From Paracentrotus lividus (Eukaryota > Echinodermata > Echinoidea > Camarodonta > Echinidae), in contig CALNVZ010002100.1 in the NCBI GenBank assembly GCA_940671915.1, positions 7,539,483 to 7,603,482 of the forward strand: a stretch of 64,000 nucleotides of DNA. The letters are read 5' to 3'. The position numbers were made by a program, and so were the translations under genes. Below are positions 1 to 12,522 of this stretch, piece after piece; the stretch's first letter is position 1, and each line of letters begins with the position of its first letter. Under the pieces are notes generated by a model, which worked only from the letters and a program-made list of their open reading frames with translations, searched no databases and was not told the DNA's origin.

Positions 1-1194
1 CCCCCCCCCCCCCTAGTTACGGGCCTGTTGGCTTGTAGATTTAAAGAGATTTCACACTGACCTACGTTAATAGTCTTGTTGGTAAAATGAGCTATTTCAA
101 TGCAGTATGATCTGAGTTCTCGTTCAATGTTACAGCCTCCCTTTATATAATTCATAACTATATTTTAAGTGTATCTGATGATTCCTCAGAATTATTTTAA
201 AGGAATTTTGAGGAATTATTACACAACTGGAAAACTTCTCTAATTTTTCTGCTTTTGTGAAAATCTGCGTTCCTGTTAATCTTATTTAATACCACAATGG
301 ACGAAGGATATATTACCTTTCCTAGTAAGTGAGCTAATGTAATGGACTTATTTCTCAAAGCCTCCAAGTTCCTTTCACTGTCCATAAACTGAAAGAAAGA
401 AAAAAATAAGTCACCAGAAGTTTGTTTATAGTACAAGTGTAAAATATATTATGAATCCAAAGTAATCTTCAGCTATGAACTACTTACATGTAGATACTAC
501 CAAGTTACATTTACAACACACACAAAAATAATCTAGGCAAATATTGATGAAAATCACATTACTTGACATTCATTCTGTTTTACTACCGGTATTCGTTGCG
601 TGCTTCTCCATGCAAAATGGATAAAATAACATTTGTTAGTTTGTTTTACATTTAACCATGTTGCGCGTGTAAAATCATCTTCAAACATTTTTCTAATGCA
701 AATATTGCACACTTTATTGGCATATACATGACTGGGTAAACAGCCCAAATACCCCAAAACCGGCAAAATGGTGAATCTGCACCCTTACTTGGATATTGGT
801 GTTGTTTTGGTTTTTTTTCTCCAGTTTTATGCATCTTTAAAGCGTCATCAAAATGATGATTTTTAAAACATAAATATTGAAATTACATAAGCTTTTGTAA
901 AATAATTCATTGCCAATGTCTTACAATTATTTGGTAAAAGTTATGACAATGTAGATTAGAAGGTGCCTGAACTGATACTTTTGTTCACTTATTCGTTCCA
1001 TTTTTTCCCCCTTTTTTTCCCCCTTTTTTTATATACTTGAAATTGAAATTGTGTATTTATTGTCCAAACGGAAATTTGTTTTACACTGGTGAAAATTTAC
1101 AAATGAATTCACAAAAAATAAATGTCATAATTACGAGTAAGCAAAGTATAATTTACATTAAGCATAATTAAATACTATAAAGTAGGCAGATATA
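1..1194. other. Left edge, no gene seen
   Basis: Starts with a 13-base C run followed by TAGTTACGGGCCTG, a repeat end also seen as TAGTTGCGGGCCTG at 27423. The rest is AT-rich with chance frames only. Confidence 0.5.
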
Positions 1195-2305
1195 TAAACC
1201 CCTCCCAAAAAGTTTCGCAAGTGGACTTTGGGCCATGATAACTTTTCAGGTACGCTTTAGTTATTCCTAATATTCATACCAATTGGAAAGGATAATTTAT
1301 TATTCCCTTTTTATTGATGATCTATTTAGTAAATGGTTTTTGATCCTGCTTCAGATGGCAACCTAATGATCAAAAAAATAAATGGAGAAAAGTAAAAAGT
1401 CAAATGTTGTAGAAATGAACTTTTATTGGATCACATGATAGTTCGCAACTTGATTTAGGGAGTCTGATAACTTTGGGGATATTTCTAAATTTTTATTGAA
1501 TTCATACCATTGGTAAGCTTTAATTTATTCCTCTTGATGTTTGTGTCATGTGAATAATACCTTATTTGTTCATGGTTATGTTCATCTTTGGGTCCACGAG
1601 GAACCCTGAATACCACCGTGAAACATGGCAAATAAGCGAAAGATATAATTTTCAGTTTAAATTTCTGTAACACTACTTTGAAGCTTGATACATTTTAATG
1701 TGGGTTTTCAAGCATTATCAATTTTCATAGCATTACAAAGTTCATTTATTCTTCTTTTTATTGATGCCCTGATTGCAATAGTAACATCATGTTTCAATGC
1801 ACATAACTCATGAATATAATGCAGAGTAAAAAGTGAAAAATAGCGAAATGCTTTGTTATTGCTGGCAACAGACAGTAATACTGACAATAGGCATTCAATT
1901 TGGAACATTTAACTTCTGACTTGTCCTAACATTCAGGTGTTCTGTGCATGCAAGAACAACACTCTCGTTACAATTAGGGTGTCGTTAAAAAGAGGAATAA
2001 ATTTACTTGACAATGGTATAAAATTCAATAAAAATTATAAAATACCCAAAAAAGTTATCAGGGCCTAAAGTCGAGTGGCGGAACTTCACTTTGATGAATG
2101 CATTTTGCAACATTTGACTTTTTACATTTCTCCATATTCTGATATTCTGTGCATTGAAGCATGACAAAATCATTACAAATAGGATATCAATAAAAAGGGG
2201 AATAAATTATCTTTCAAATGGTATGAATATCAGGAATAACTAAAGCGTACCTGAAAAGTTATCATGGCCCAAAGTCCACTTGCGAAACTTTTTGGGAGGG
2301 GTTTA
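1195..2305. mobile_element. Foldback MITE family A, 1.1-kb copy
   Basis: It starts TAAACCCCTCCC and ends in the exact complement GGGAGGGGTTTA. The arms carry the paired motif TTTGGGCCATGATAACTTTT and pair, imperfectly, almost to the centre near 1750. No transposase is seen. Shorter relatives lie at 5008-5297 and 34392-35169. Confidence 0.85.
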
Positions 2306-2910
2306 TATAAAAACAAAAGGAGATTGTATGATACATAAAACATATTCAGGGCAGTATTTAAGACAGATGATTGTATTGCAGAGGAAATAAGAGCCCAATA
2401 AGAGAAAGGGTCAACGAATGAACTAAAGAAAGGGAGAGGGCTGTCCCTGTGTCCAGTTATATTTTCATTTACCAGATTTTGGGTAAATGACTTATTCACT
2501 AGAACAATTCCTGGTATAAATAGAAAACAAAACGGGAGAGAGGACGCAGCCTTGGAGGGCTTAATGGTTTTAAGGAGATCTTAGAGATCTACATTGTAAC
2601 CTTAATATCGGCACTTTGCTACGAACACAACTGAACTTTGTGAAAATGTTGGACTTCTCTTTAAAATTTCATCTTTATCAAATAGCAAATACTGGTAACA
2701 TGGAGGGCTAACCTGTTGGTGGTCATGCACTATGTATAACTCCATATAACTGTTTTCCAGATGGCCCTCAGATGGCAGAGTGACCTGCCTGGTTTCTCTT
2801 CTCCATCTCCTCCAAAACTTCTCTGGAGGATCCTGCCCTGAAACAAACCAATCTTCTTCGATCTATCACTGCTCAATATACGGCTTATATTATGGTGAAT
2901 TTGTATTACT

Positions 2911-3155
2911 GCAGAGATGCCAACCTTACGGAATAATTATAACATTAGAAATTAGAACGCGACAGCTGAACCAAATGACTTCTCACATGAGAAAGCTTGA
3001 ATAATAAACTTTTGCTCTGTCATTCACTTTGGGGAATGCATTCAAATCAAAAAATTTCTTTCTCTTGTGACCAAGACATTTTGTTTCAACTGTTTAAACT
3101 ATTTGGGTTATTTGCTTTCTAATTTCTAATGTTATAATTATTCCGTATATATAAG
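2911..3155. mobile_element. MITE family B (GAGATGCCAA ends)
   Basis: The left end GAGATGCCAACCTTACGG continues into ATAATTATAACATTAGAAAT, which is repeated in reverse at 3118-3150. The interior shares TTCTCACATGAGAAAGCTTG with the copy at 16341. Confidence 0.75.
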
Positions 3156-4045
3156 CATAATCTAAATTCTTCCCTAAATCAAAGTATTTGCAGTTCTCCA
3201 CGTGCATTCCTTTGGGTGGAGCATTATTTTACTTGTGTGCAGTGATATGAACTTATTTTTTAAACTTTCCTCAACCCACCCGGAAATGTAGAATCGTACT
3301 TGTCATCTTCCAAATAATTTAAGTTACTATGTGGATGGGGGGGAATTGGTGCAAACCTGCAATACGACTCAGGCTAAGAAACACTCTTTCATTCAATATA
3401 CGTTCATAAATGTTATGTGATTTTAAAAAATGGATTCATTAAACAATTAATTTTCAAATAAAGCAAGACTTTTTTTTTCAAACTTACTTTTTTTCATGGC
3501 GGGGTCTTTCAGCTGATATCATCCTTTTGAATCGCAGATCACACATTTTTCCATTGTTGCTTGGGGCGATGACATAGATGTGAAATTGCATCGTGGAGAA
3601 TCCACTTGAACACCAAAAAACAATAATAAATAAAAAAAGAATTATTTAATACACTATACTTGGGGAGTGAATACTAGCACTTTTCCGAATCTCCCTGCCT
3701 CCCCCAACCACAAAAAAAATCGACGACAAACAACTACACCCTTCGAGCGCAGCTTCACTACACCAAATAGAAAATACAAGTTTTAATTCGTCATGAGGAC
3801 AGAATTAGGTGGCAGTCAGCAAAAATGAAGACAGATAAAACAACGAGGAAACACTACAGACGGAAATGCCATCACCGTACAAAGCAGCTGTAGTTATCTA
3901 TGGTTGTGTACAAAAGCCACTTCAAATGACATTTAAATCAAAATGAAAAGCAAAATATATTATTACATTATTGGCTAATGTTATGTGTTTAATGACCGCG
4001 GAACTCATTCACATTGAAATTTAAAAATAATAATAAAATACAAAA
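3156..4045. other. Gene-free stretch
   Basis: AT-rich, no ORF over 60 codons with known motifs and no clear repeat. Confidence 0.5.
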
Positions 4046-4113
4046 ATATGACATAACCGGACTCGAACCCGGGATCTCGGAATGCAAGTCCAAGTCGTTA
4101 TTGATAGACCTGG
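4046..4113 (-). repeat. tRNA-derived SINE fragment
   Basis: On the minus strand a tRNA 3' half can be read: GACTTGGACTTGCATTCCGA, then the T-arm/B-box GGGTTCGAGTCC, then an AT-rich tail. There is no convincing acceptor stem or A box, so a working tRNA is unlikely. Confidence 0.5.
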
Positions 4114-5007
4114 AATTTCCCTCCACGATTACACGAGAAAGAAATGTGCGATTCAACTCCAATACCGCAAGTTAAAATAAGGCATGATTCCGATTCTGAT
4201 TGCCTACAACCTAAGTAAACTCTGAAGAGAAAATTAAGCAGAAATGACGGAGAGGTACTCATGAAAGGTAGAAAATGCAGTTTAATTTTCAATTGATGTA
4301 CTATCAGACAAAAGAAGCGCACAAACAGCATTGCACAAACTTCAACTCATATAAACTCCGTCTGTCCGGCGTAGAGTACAGGCATTAAAATTATATAAAT
4401 CCTAGATTATATCTAGACTTCTACGATGATGAGTTACAACTACGAAAAACAACATAGGTTTAAAAAATTCCCTTACCAATTCTTTTTGAACAGCACTCAA
4501 TGAAAACAGAAGATTCCGTTGTACGAAATTATATCATGAAAATAGCAGTCATCCTGTAATAAAAAAATCAAACAGAAGACAGTGGATTATACAAAAAGAT
4601 CCATTTAACTACTATACATACCCAGTGGACCAAATATGATGCCTTTTGTCTGGAATGTGCTAACTGTACAAATCATGCAAAAAAATGTTGTCAATGTAAT
4701 TTTTAAATACAAACAAATATACAGTAGAAGCCTCCTGGTTTGATTCAAAAGCGAGCCAAACTATTGAGAAAAGCTCGTAAAGTTGACCAATTAATTTCAA
4801 AGGCTTAAACGTTGGTTGTTCCTGTGTAAAAAAACAATGTTCCGCAAACATTTCCCATAGAATGAAGACATAGATCTACATAAATTTTTTGCTCAAAATA
4901 AATGACAAAGTTGTTTTGGCTCTAGTTTCAGAATTTTCGGTATACCCTAGGCCTTATTCTTTATAATAATACATTATGAGAGTATTCAACACTCGAAATA
5001 AACAATA

Positions 5008-5297
5008 AACCCACCTCACAAAAGTTTCGCAAATGGACTTTGGGCCATCATAACTTTTCAGGTACGCTTTAGTTATCCTGATATTCCATACCATTGCATT
5101 TTGCAACATAGACTTTTTACATTTCTCTTATTCTGATATTCTGTGCATTGAAGCATGACAAAATATTACAAATAGGATATCAATAAAAAGGGATATAATT
5201 ACTTTCCAATGGTATGAATATCAGGAATAACTAATGCGTACCTGAAAAGTTATCATGGCCCAAAGTCCATTTGCGAAACTTTTTTGGGTGGGGTTTA
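5008..5297. mobile_element. Foldback MITE family A, 290-bp deleted copy
   Basis: It has the same ends (TAAACCC / GGGTTTA) and the same CATAACTTTTCAGGTACGC arm as the copy at 1195, but most of the interior is missing. It is followed by a C-rich run (5367-5397). Confidence 0.85.
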
Positions 5298-6389
5298 TTT
5301 TGACCAGTCGATTAAGCTAAAGACAAAGTATTGGACCGCAAAAGGTGGTAATTTGTTAGTGTCTACACCCCCCCCCCCCCCCCTCCCCCCTCCCCCGACA
5401 GCAATGTCGGCTAGGCAGAAAAAAAAAGTGCCCCTTCTCATTCCATTTACACAAATGATCTCAATCTCTGAATCCTACTAAGGACACTTACACGAGGCAA
5501 CAAAACCATGTGGGACTATGGCAAGATTCCGTTTTGTTGATAAATATGCAATCAGTCCAATGATTATGGAATGTTTAACAATGCAACTTTATTTTAGGGA
5601 AATTTGGACAACTTTTAGCTTCAAGGTAACAAGAAAGGTAAAAAATTAGCTACCTCCAATATTGAACTCGCGAAGCCCTATATCAAATTCTAAACCACCT
5701 ATACTAAAAAATGATATTGAAACGTTGAGATCGAGGGAAGGAGGTGCTAGTGGGGGGGGGGGGGGGGGTGTTCAGGGCTATGTTATTGTATTCGTTCACC
5801 CGTGACCCTACAAGTAGGTACATGCAGAGGGTTCCCAAATCAGTGAGATACCCCCTTTAAAAATCAGAGCAAATCTGATTCAGAAGTATGGCTACACCAA
5901 TACTCACGGATATTGTTGTTTTACGTCTGAAAGGTTTGTCGAAGGCCCTGTATATGGTTTCAACTGTCGATTTCAGAACGGAGAAATTTCTGGAATAAAA
6001 TATAATATTGATGTCTTTATTCACGGTATGGTGGGCACGTGCCCCCTCTAAATCGAACAGTGAAAACAAAAAAGAATGAAATGCAAGGGGGAAAGGATAC
6101 GAGGAGAAGGAGGGGAATAATATAATAAAGGATTCGAAACAAATAGAAAACTCTTGACCCAAAACGTCAACATTAAAAAGGAACAGAAACAATAACATGG
6201 ATATTATAATGTGATTTTAACATGCACTGTAACAAATATATTTATTTACACAGCAAATCAGTCAGCAGAGAATCTGATGTAAAATTGCAGATTTTTTTTT
6301 TCTTCTTCACAGTGTATTCTGAATATTGCAGTACTATCACCGAACTTTGTTATAAACAGAACATGAACAACCTCGCAAAAATCCATTAT
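5298..6389. other. Gene-free stretch
   Basis: Contains C-rich (5367-5397) and G-rich (5751-5769) runs. A 113-codon minus-strand frame (5857-6198) is hydrophobic but shows no family motif or splice context. Confidence 0.5.
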
Positions 6390-6821
6390 CACTGTTAGAA
6401 CGCTGTTTAAAAATTTCGCTGTTTAAAACATTTTGCTTTAAAAGTAAAACATTCTTGTTTAATATTTAATCATTGTTGTTTAATATTTAAACATTGTTGT
6501 TTAAAACAGGAAAAGCGAGGTTTTATAGCCTTTAACAAGACCTGTTTAAAAATATATTTAAAAGGTTTTGTTTAAAAAGACCGATTTAATTTTAATTAAA
6601 TTTGGAACAATACTGTTGATATTTTAAACAACTTTCTTTAAACATTTATGTTTTTTTTTTTAATAATACCATTAACAACAGGTTGTTTAAACTTTTAAAC
6701 AACAATAGTGTTGAAGTTTCAAACAACTACAGGTTGTTTAATTTAACAACGCTGTGCGATTCACCTGTTAACACGCAGTTGCTTAATATTTTAAACAACT
6801 TGTTTAATTTTTCTAGCAGTG
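6390..6821. mobile_element. MITE with CACTG(C/T)TAGAA ends and TTGTTTAAA repeats
   Basis: It starts CACTGTTAGAA and ends TTCTAGCAGTG. The interior is packed with TTGTTTAAA and its complement in both orientations (more than 15 occurrences). No ORF is seen. Confidence 0.6.
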
Positions 6822-7546
6822 TAGAAAGCTTTGCTATTACGATTTGTATTTAAATTGAACCATGTCGTAATGATGAGGAGGGGTGGGGGGGGGGGGGCTA
6901 CCCCCCCCCCGAAAAAAAAGGAAGAAAGAATAAAAACAAACTAATTAAAAAAAAAAAATGTTACTATAGAGTCCACTCAAAAATAGTGGCTGCAGCTGGG
7001 GAAAATAATGAAAAATAAAAATGTGAACCGTCAAACTGCAAGGAGTAACGTTTTATCAATCAATGATTGTAATAGAAAACCCCTCGCATGAAATATATAC
7101 AAAATGTGTACAGTCATGACAGTAGTAGCCTCAACCATAGTTGCAAATTTTGCTCGGTCCCTATACCCAATTTTATTTATTAAATTGCTTTATATATTTC
7201 GAACAAGTTCTGTACTTTTCAAGATGAGAAAATAAATGAAAAGGAAAACAACAAATATTATGATACTAATCACGACAGTCCTTGTAACGTTGCAAAACAG
7301 AAGATGAATAAATCTATTAATTTGTCCAAATTAATATTAGACTTACCTTGATTTTTGAACATCCAATACAAAGTCTTGTTCAAAAGCAGTTATGAACAAG
7401 GTTGTTTCATTCAATGAACGCAATACCTGTTGAATGCAACATAATTGGGACATTACATTTTCAGTCATAATTATGACAGGGTTGACTTCAATTGATTTGT
7501 TTCAACAAGAATACATAACCAGTACAGGAAAATATATACATGCACC

Positions 7547-7551
<5 letters not shown>

Positions 7552-7621
<70 letters not shown>

Positions 7622-7731
7622 AATAAATAAAAATAAATAAAATAAATATATATAAAAAAAACCCCCAGAAACCAACAACAACAACAACAACAACAACAAC
7701 AAAAACAACAACAACAACAACAAAACAAAAC
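7552..7731. repeat. Poly-A (68 bases), AAAT-rich and (CAA)n run
   Basis: A 68-base A homopolymer, then A-rich sequence and a CAA trinucleotide repeat (7671-7731). It could be the tail of a retroposed element, but no body is recognised upstream. Confidence 0.95.
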
Positions 7732-7906
7732 ATAATTTTGTTCCTGGAAATTCATATCATGTTCGTTAGGATCTAATATTCACGTTGCTTGTTGCACCAA
7801 CTTGGCTTATTATGAAAATAAGCCCAATGTGGTTTAAGTTCATGGGGGGAAAAAAATGTATTTCGGTAATTTTATAACAAAATTTCACTCGTGCCTTGCG
7901 ATTCTA

Positions 7907-8540
7907 TACAGCGTGTCCCACAAAAAATGCTAATGGCACTGTAAATGAGTATAATTTGAAAATTACCAATTCATATTGTATTTAATTTTATAATCGTAAA
8001 CATTTATCGTAGCATTTACTTTGTACAACTGGCTTAAATTTGACGCGATATGATCCATTGAACACAAAGATATGAGCCTTCTTTTAGGACTCATCAGAAA
8101 ACCTCTCAATCCAAGTTTCGTTATTACGTTGCATAAAGTACGTAGTCCAATTACGTCTTCAAGCACTCTTATTTTATATCATTTGTTAGATTTTTATCCA
8201 TCGCGAGGACGTCTCCGCGAAGTGAGATACCACCATATTAACGCCTGTGGCTATAAAACGTGAATAGATATAATTTGTATCACTTGATACAAAATCTTCG
8301 TAGCTGAACCCGACTACACATACTACTTAATACAAAACTTGGATGGAGAGGTTTCCTGAGGTGTAATTAAAAAAAAAAATCTTATCTTTGTGATTATTTG
8401 ACCATATCAAATAATATTCATCCAGTTGTAGAATATGAATTGTAATTTACGGGTGTAAAGATATAAACAATATAGTGTTGTAATTTTAATATTATACCCA
8501 TCTAAAGTGCCATTAGCTTTTTTTTGTGGGACACACTGTA
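7907..8540. mobile_element. MITE with GTGTCCCACAAAAAA ends, TA-flanked
   Basis: TACAGCGTGTCCCACAAAAA at the left mirrors TTTTTGTGGGACACACTGTA at the right. ATGCTAATGGCACT is repeated in reverse just inside, and the arms pair through most of the element. A TA on each side suggests a Tc1/mariner-type mover. A 42-bp piece of family C (8196-8237) sits in the centre. Confidence 0.75.
8196..8237. mobile_element. Family C end fragment
   Basis: It reads GGACGTCTCCGCGAAGTGAG and ATACCACC, the right end of family C (compare 53160-53195). It is nested in the MITE at 7907-8540. Confidence 0.7.
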
Positions 8541-8559
8541 AAGAGGTAAATTATCAATT

Positions 8560-8700
8560 GGTCTTAACCCACTTTGACTAATGCACGTTTGGTCTCACCA
8601 CACACAGTCTTATTCCATTTCGTCTATAACCAGTTCGTCTATTTTCCATTTGGTCTTATTGCCACTTCGTCTATTTACCATTTTGTCTAATTCTCTTTTA
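8560..8700. repeat. GTCTAT/GTCTTA motif quilt
   Basis: Short alternating motifs (CATTTCGTCTAT, CAGTTCGTCTAT, CATTTGGTCTTA) recur about every 20 bp. A related GACTTGGTCTAA lies at 8971. Probably the end of a MITE with quasi-tandem termini. Confidence 0.5.
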
Positions 8701-9009
8701 AGATAAAGCGTGACGTGAACAACTCACCGTACTGGTGGCATACGATCCTGATAACATCAATGGAACCTGAACGAACGGAGTATTGCTCTCTTGGTGTGAA
8801 TTGGCAAGAACTGTTGGGGAAAAAGATATGTTTTCATTAGTTGACGCTTTCAACACAATTTCTCAAAATATATTCCATCTTTTTTGTCACGATGATGCTG
8901 CTAATGATTACGCATACAGCTTGGGAAATAATTGTAAAAACCACTTTCTTATCTACTTAACTCTCATATACGACTTGGTCTAATGATTATATCCCAAACT
9001 TTCTATATT

Positions 9010-9300
9010 CGTTCAAAGGTTCGTTATTCCAAAAACTTAATATTATCTGAAAATAAAAAATGGTTCGTTATTTTCATAAGTTCAATTTTCGGACAATAAA
9101 ACAGTATTTTTTCAGATTAGTTTTTGTTATATGATTTGAGGCATAATATAGCTGTAAAAGGCAGAAGGTTCATTTATCCGAAAATGAAATCGGATTCCGA
9201 AGGTTTGATTATCCGAAGGTTCATTTATCCGAAAATGAAATACGAATCGTTCGTCTTAAAATGAAATGAGGTTCGTATATTTGAAACCTGAATATGGTTG
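9010..9300. repeat. GGTTCGTTATTCCGAA motif quilt
   Basis: AAGGTTCATTTATCCGAAAA occurs twice (from about 9165 and 9219), along with TTCGTTATTCC variants. The same motif family fills 40668-41062. Confidence 0.5.
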
Positions 9301-9379
9301 GCTATTAAAAATAATATGTGGCTATTATTAGTATTAAAGGCAGTTTTGAGGTGTTAGTTGTTTTTTAGGGGGCTGATAG

Positions 9380-9413
9380 GAGACGTCTCCGCGAAGTGAG
9401 ATACCACCTTTGT
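9380..9413. mobile_element. Family C end fragment
   Basis: It reads GGAGACGTCTCCGCGAAGTG and AGATACCACCT, one end of family C with no partner nearby. Confidence 0.65.
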
Positions 9414-10263
9414 GTCACACATGTTCCTCTCTGTTTCACACATTTCCTTGTGGGTATTGTGGTGTCAATCATCATTCTAATGAAATCATAACCAAAACAA
9501 GAAGCTTGCATTGCCTGCTGGTGTGAATATTATTCACTGGAATTCTACATTGCTGCCATTGTTTTGATTCGGATTGATAACTGAAGAGGGTTCATCCACG
9601 AGCTACCACGGGGCGTCATATCAGGTCACAAAGGCGATGATCCTCTACATCGATGACATGTCAAGTATAGTCTTTAGGAACAGGAACAAACTTTTCATCC
9701 TACTGTACTGTCCGTCTAAAATTCCTCCCCGTTATAGTGCACTCACCTGTACAGTAAAAGTTTTATCTGGCCATCCCTTCATGAAAATGTCGTTACTTTA
9801 TGCTATTTCTTCCCAAGTAATTATATTCTTTCTACGTGTTCTCCGTTTCCTGTGGTGTTTTCTAGAATCTACAAACCGTTTTAGAAGGAGATTGATATAT
9901 TTAGACTTATTTCAATCAATAATCAGTTCCCCTGCCGTCGCTATCTCTAAATATAATAATATTATTATTCATTGCCCTTTATTATGTTTATTTTACCACC
10001 ACGATTAGCATCTTCCGTACTATTTTTATTTTTTATTATAAACATACATAATTACTGACAATTTATTTACTATGATTCTTTCCAGGTGTTTATAATCTTC
10101 CAAAATATAAGAGGCATTTGTGATTGTGTTATACATTATTCATGAGTTGCGTTTTATCCGACTTAAATTAAATTGACAACGTTGTTAATGAAGATGATAC
10201 CGCCTTTAATTTTACTATAATTATAGTCATATTATCTATTTTGTACGATTGTTGTTCAATGTT

Positions 10264-10348
10264 TGTATGTCTGTGTGAGTGTGTGTGGGTGAGTGTGTGT
10301 GTGTGTGTGTGTGTGCGTGTTTGTGTGTGTGTGCATGTATGTGTGCGA
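10264..10348. repeat. (GT)n microsatellite
   Basis: Interrupted GT dinucleotide repeat of about 85 bp. It generates artificial Cys/Val and Thr/His-rich frames. Confidence 0.95.
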
Positions 10349-10863
10349 GTGTTATTGAAAGAGGGCCTCACGGAAGACAACTTATGTAACGGTGATAGAA
10401 TTGGTTTTCCCTGTCAATTTCAAACTATCTACGATCAATTTGACATTTAAAGCAACCAATTTCGTCCGGAATGCGATTGCAATTAAAAGTGAGCGTTCAT
10501 ATTCGTTTTCAGTGCTCGAAATATGAAACTCGGCAACCAAAGTGCAAATCATTCCGACAAATTATGAGCAATTATATTCGTCAAATTTTGTCGCTTAAGT
10601 TCGTCGATTCGTACTAATCCCATCTTTCTTAAATTGGTTTCCCACATTTTTAATTTCACGCTCATGAACGAAATCGATTACCTATAAACAGTTTTGATCG
10701 TTCAAAAACGAAATTGAATGCTCAAAAACGAAATCGTTTGCTGTGTTGAATTGAATCACCGCTAACCCCGCTTCGCAAGGTATGAACAATAATAAATTTG
10801 AATGAAAGAGTTTAAAATTAACAGGGAAATCCTATAAATAAATGAATAAATAAGCAAACTTAA

Positions 10864-12522
10864 TATAGGTTTTCCCGGCCATTTTCATCCCCCATTCACT
10901 CAATTACATGTGCGGAGCAATCAATTTAGCTCATTTTTTGGCCTGTGCTTAAACGTGCATTTCAATATCACTTTGGAATTCAACCTAATGTGAACAGCGA
11001 CCGAAAAGGTACTTTTAGTCAATCAAAGACCGTACAAAATTCGCGCTATTTCACAAATGGTAATGTTTTCATTTTCACATTTAAGTAAACAAGAGCTAAT
11101 TTGTACGTATTTGTATTTTCTGTTTCATTTAAAGCTGTCTATTTAATGCAAACGTAGTCAATTTCACAATGTATGGTATATGGTGTGCTAACGCATGATT
11201 TTTATTCTTGCTAAAGAAATTCTGTATCAAAGTCAAGCTTTTGAAAGGAATGGTCATAGCTATTGTGCTATAACTGAATATTCATATTCATCACCATATA
11301 TCCCACATATAGATTCTGATAAACAATCAACACTTCGGGTATAGCCCTATGAGACAGGAGATGGAGACAGATCGAGATGAACGCATCAGCCCTGTCTCTC
11401 CATTCCTCTCCAGGGCCATGAACGTTATAGCATGTTATATTATTTATGTATATATTTTTTTCATTATGTAATTTTGATTTCATAATTTTCCTTCATTTTT
11501 ATATTTTCGGAATATAACGGACATGTGCCTGAAAAGGTTCAATGCTTTATTTCTCTCTCTCTCTCTCTCTCTCTCTTCTCTTCTCTCTCTCTCATATTTT
11601 TTTCCTCCATTCTCTCTCTTCTTTCTTTCTCTCTCTCTTCTCTTAAACTTCGGAGAGGGCATAGAATGATATAATACGCGGTGGATGGCCCTCCATATGC
11701 ACACCCTCTCCATTCCTCTTCGGGGAAATGACGTTATGGCAATTAATCATTTAATCATCTTCTGAAATGTATAAACATGTGCCAGCAAAGGCTCCATGCT
11801 TCATTATTTTTCTTTCATATATTTTCTTGTTAAAATTTTTCTTCATTCTCTCTGTTTTTTTTGTTCTTTTTAAATTTTATCTTAAGATATACTGTGCGCA
11901 TTGTATACTTTTTGTTTTCATTATTTTACGAACCTTTTTTAATTCATCATTGTAATTCTGGACATTTATATGAAGTTTCGAAGAGAAGGTACAACCCCCA
12001 CCCGCTCGTCATACACTGTCTCAGCAATATTACCCCCTTTTCACGTGTTCGGGACCCTATTTCAGGTTTTGTCTTTAAAAAGAATTAAATTAAATTAAAT
12101 ACCCCTATTAAAATAGGTCGGGTGGGGGAGAAAATGCTAAAAGACCCCTATTTCAATCATTTCTTGGGTTTCCCCTTACCTGAGCTCCTAAAATATACCC
12201 CTTTCCTGGAAAATCGGGAACGAGCATACGGGAACGAGCATATAGCATTAATTTGAATGAACACGTGTTAATTTGAAATATCCACTGGTGAATTCGAATG
12301 TCAAACCAAGAACAAATTCTTGCTGGCGTGAAATTGATTGCGCCTACTGACATTTTTGTTTGATCGAGTCTTTTATGAAATCGAAGTAAAATAAATGAAA
12401 TTGAATTTTTTCTTTATCTAATTGAAGAAAGGGGTTACTGGAACATTCAATTTCGCTTGAAATTGAATGAATATTCGAGAAACCGACTGCATGGGGGATG
12501 AAAATGGCCGGGAAAACCTATA
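10864..12522. mobile_element. Composite element with AGGTTTTCCCGGCCATTTTC ends
   Basis: TATAGGTTTTCCCGGCC and ATTTTCATCCCCCAT at the left are mirrored at 12491-12522. The interior includes a CT-rich tract (11552-11643) and a duplicated block (11398-11560 and 11707-11830, sharing CTCTCCATTCCTCT). A much shorter relative lies at 61509-61663. Confidence 0.6.
11552..11643. repeat. (CT)n-rich microsatellite
   Basis: Interrupted CT tract of about 90 bp, read as Arg/Glu-rich frames on the minus strand. Confidence 0.9.

Larger units (their letters stand above)
9300..10863. other. Gene-free stretch with unrecognised ORF and CGAAAT-rich DNA
   Basis: It contains a 144-codon open frame (9574-10008) with no recognisable domain, probably chance. 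It also has a GT microsatellite (10264-10348) and a region (10640-10735) where AAAAACGAAAT recurs. No splice-supported exon was found. Confidence 0.5.

Noticed and set aside
4046-4113. Functional tRNA gene on the minus strand
   Set aside because: Only the T-arm and part of the anticodon arm are credible; no acceptor stem pairing, so I call it a SINE fragment.
7434-7755. Poly-Lys, poly-Phe and poly-Cys frames
   Set aside because: They come from the poly-A and CAA runs.
9574-10008. 144-codon plus-strand frame
   Set aside because: No domain, signal or conserved motif; base composition like the surroundings.
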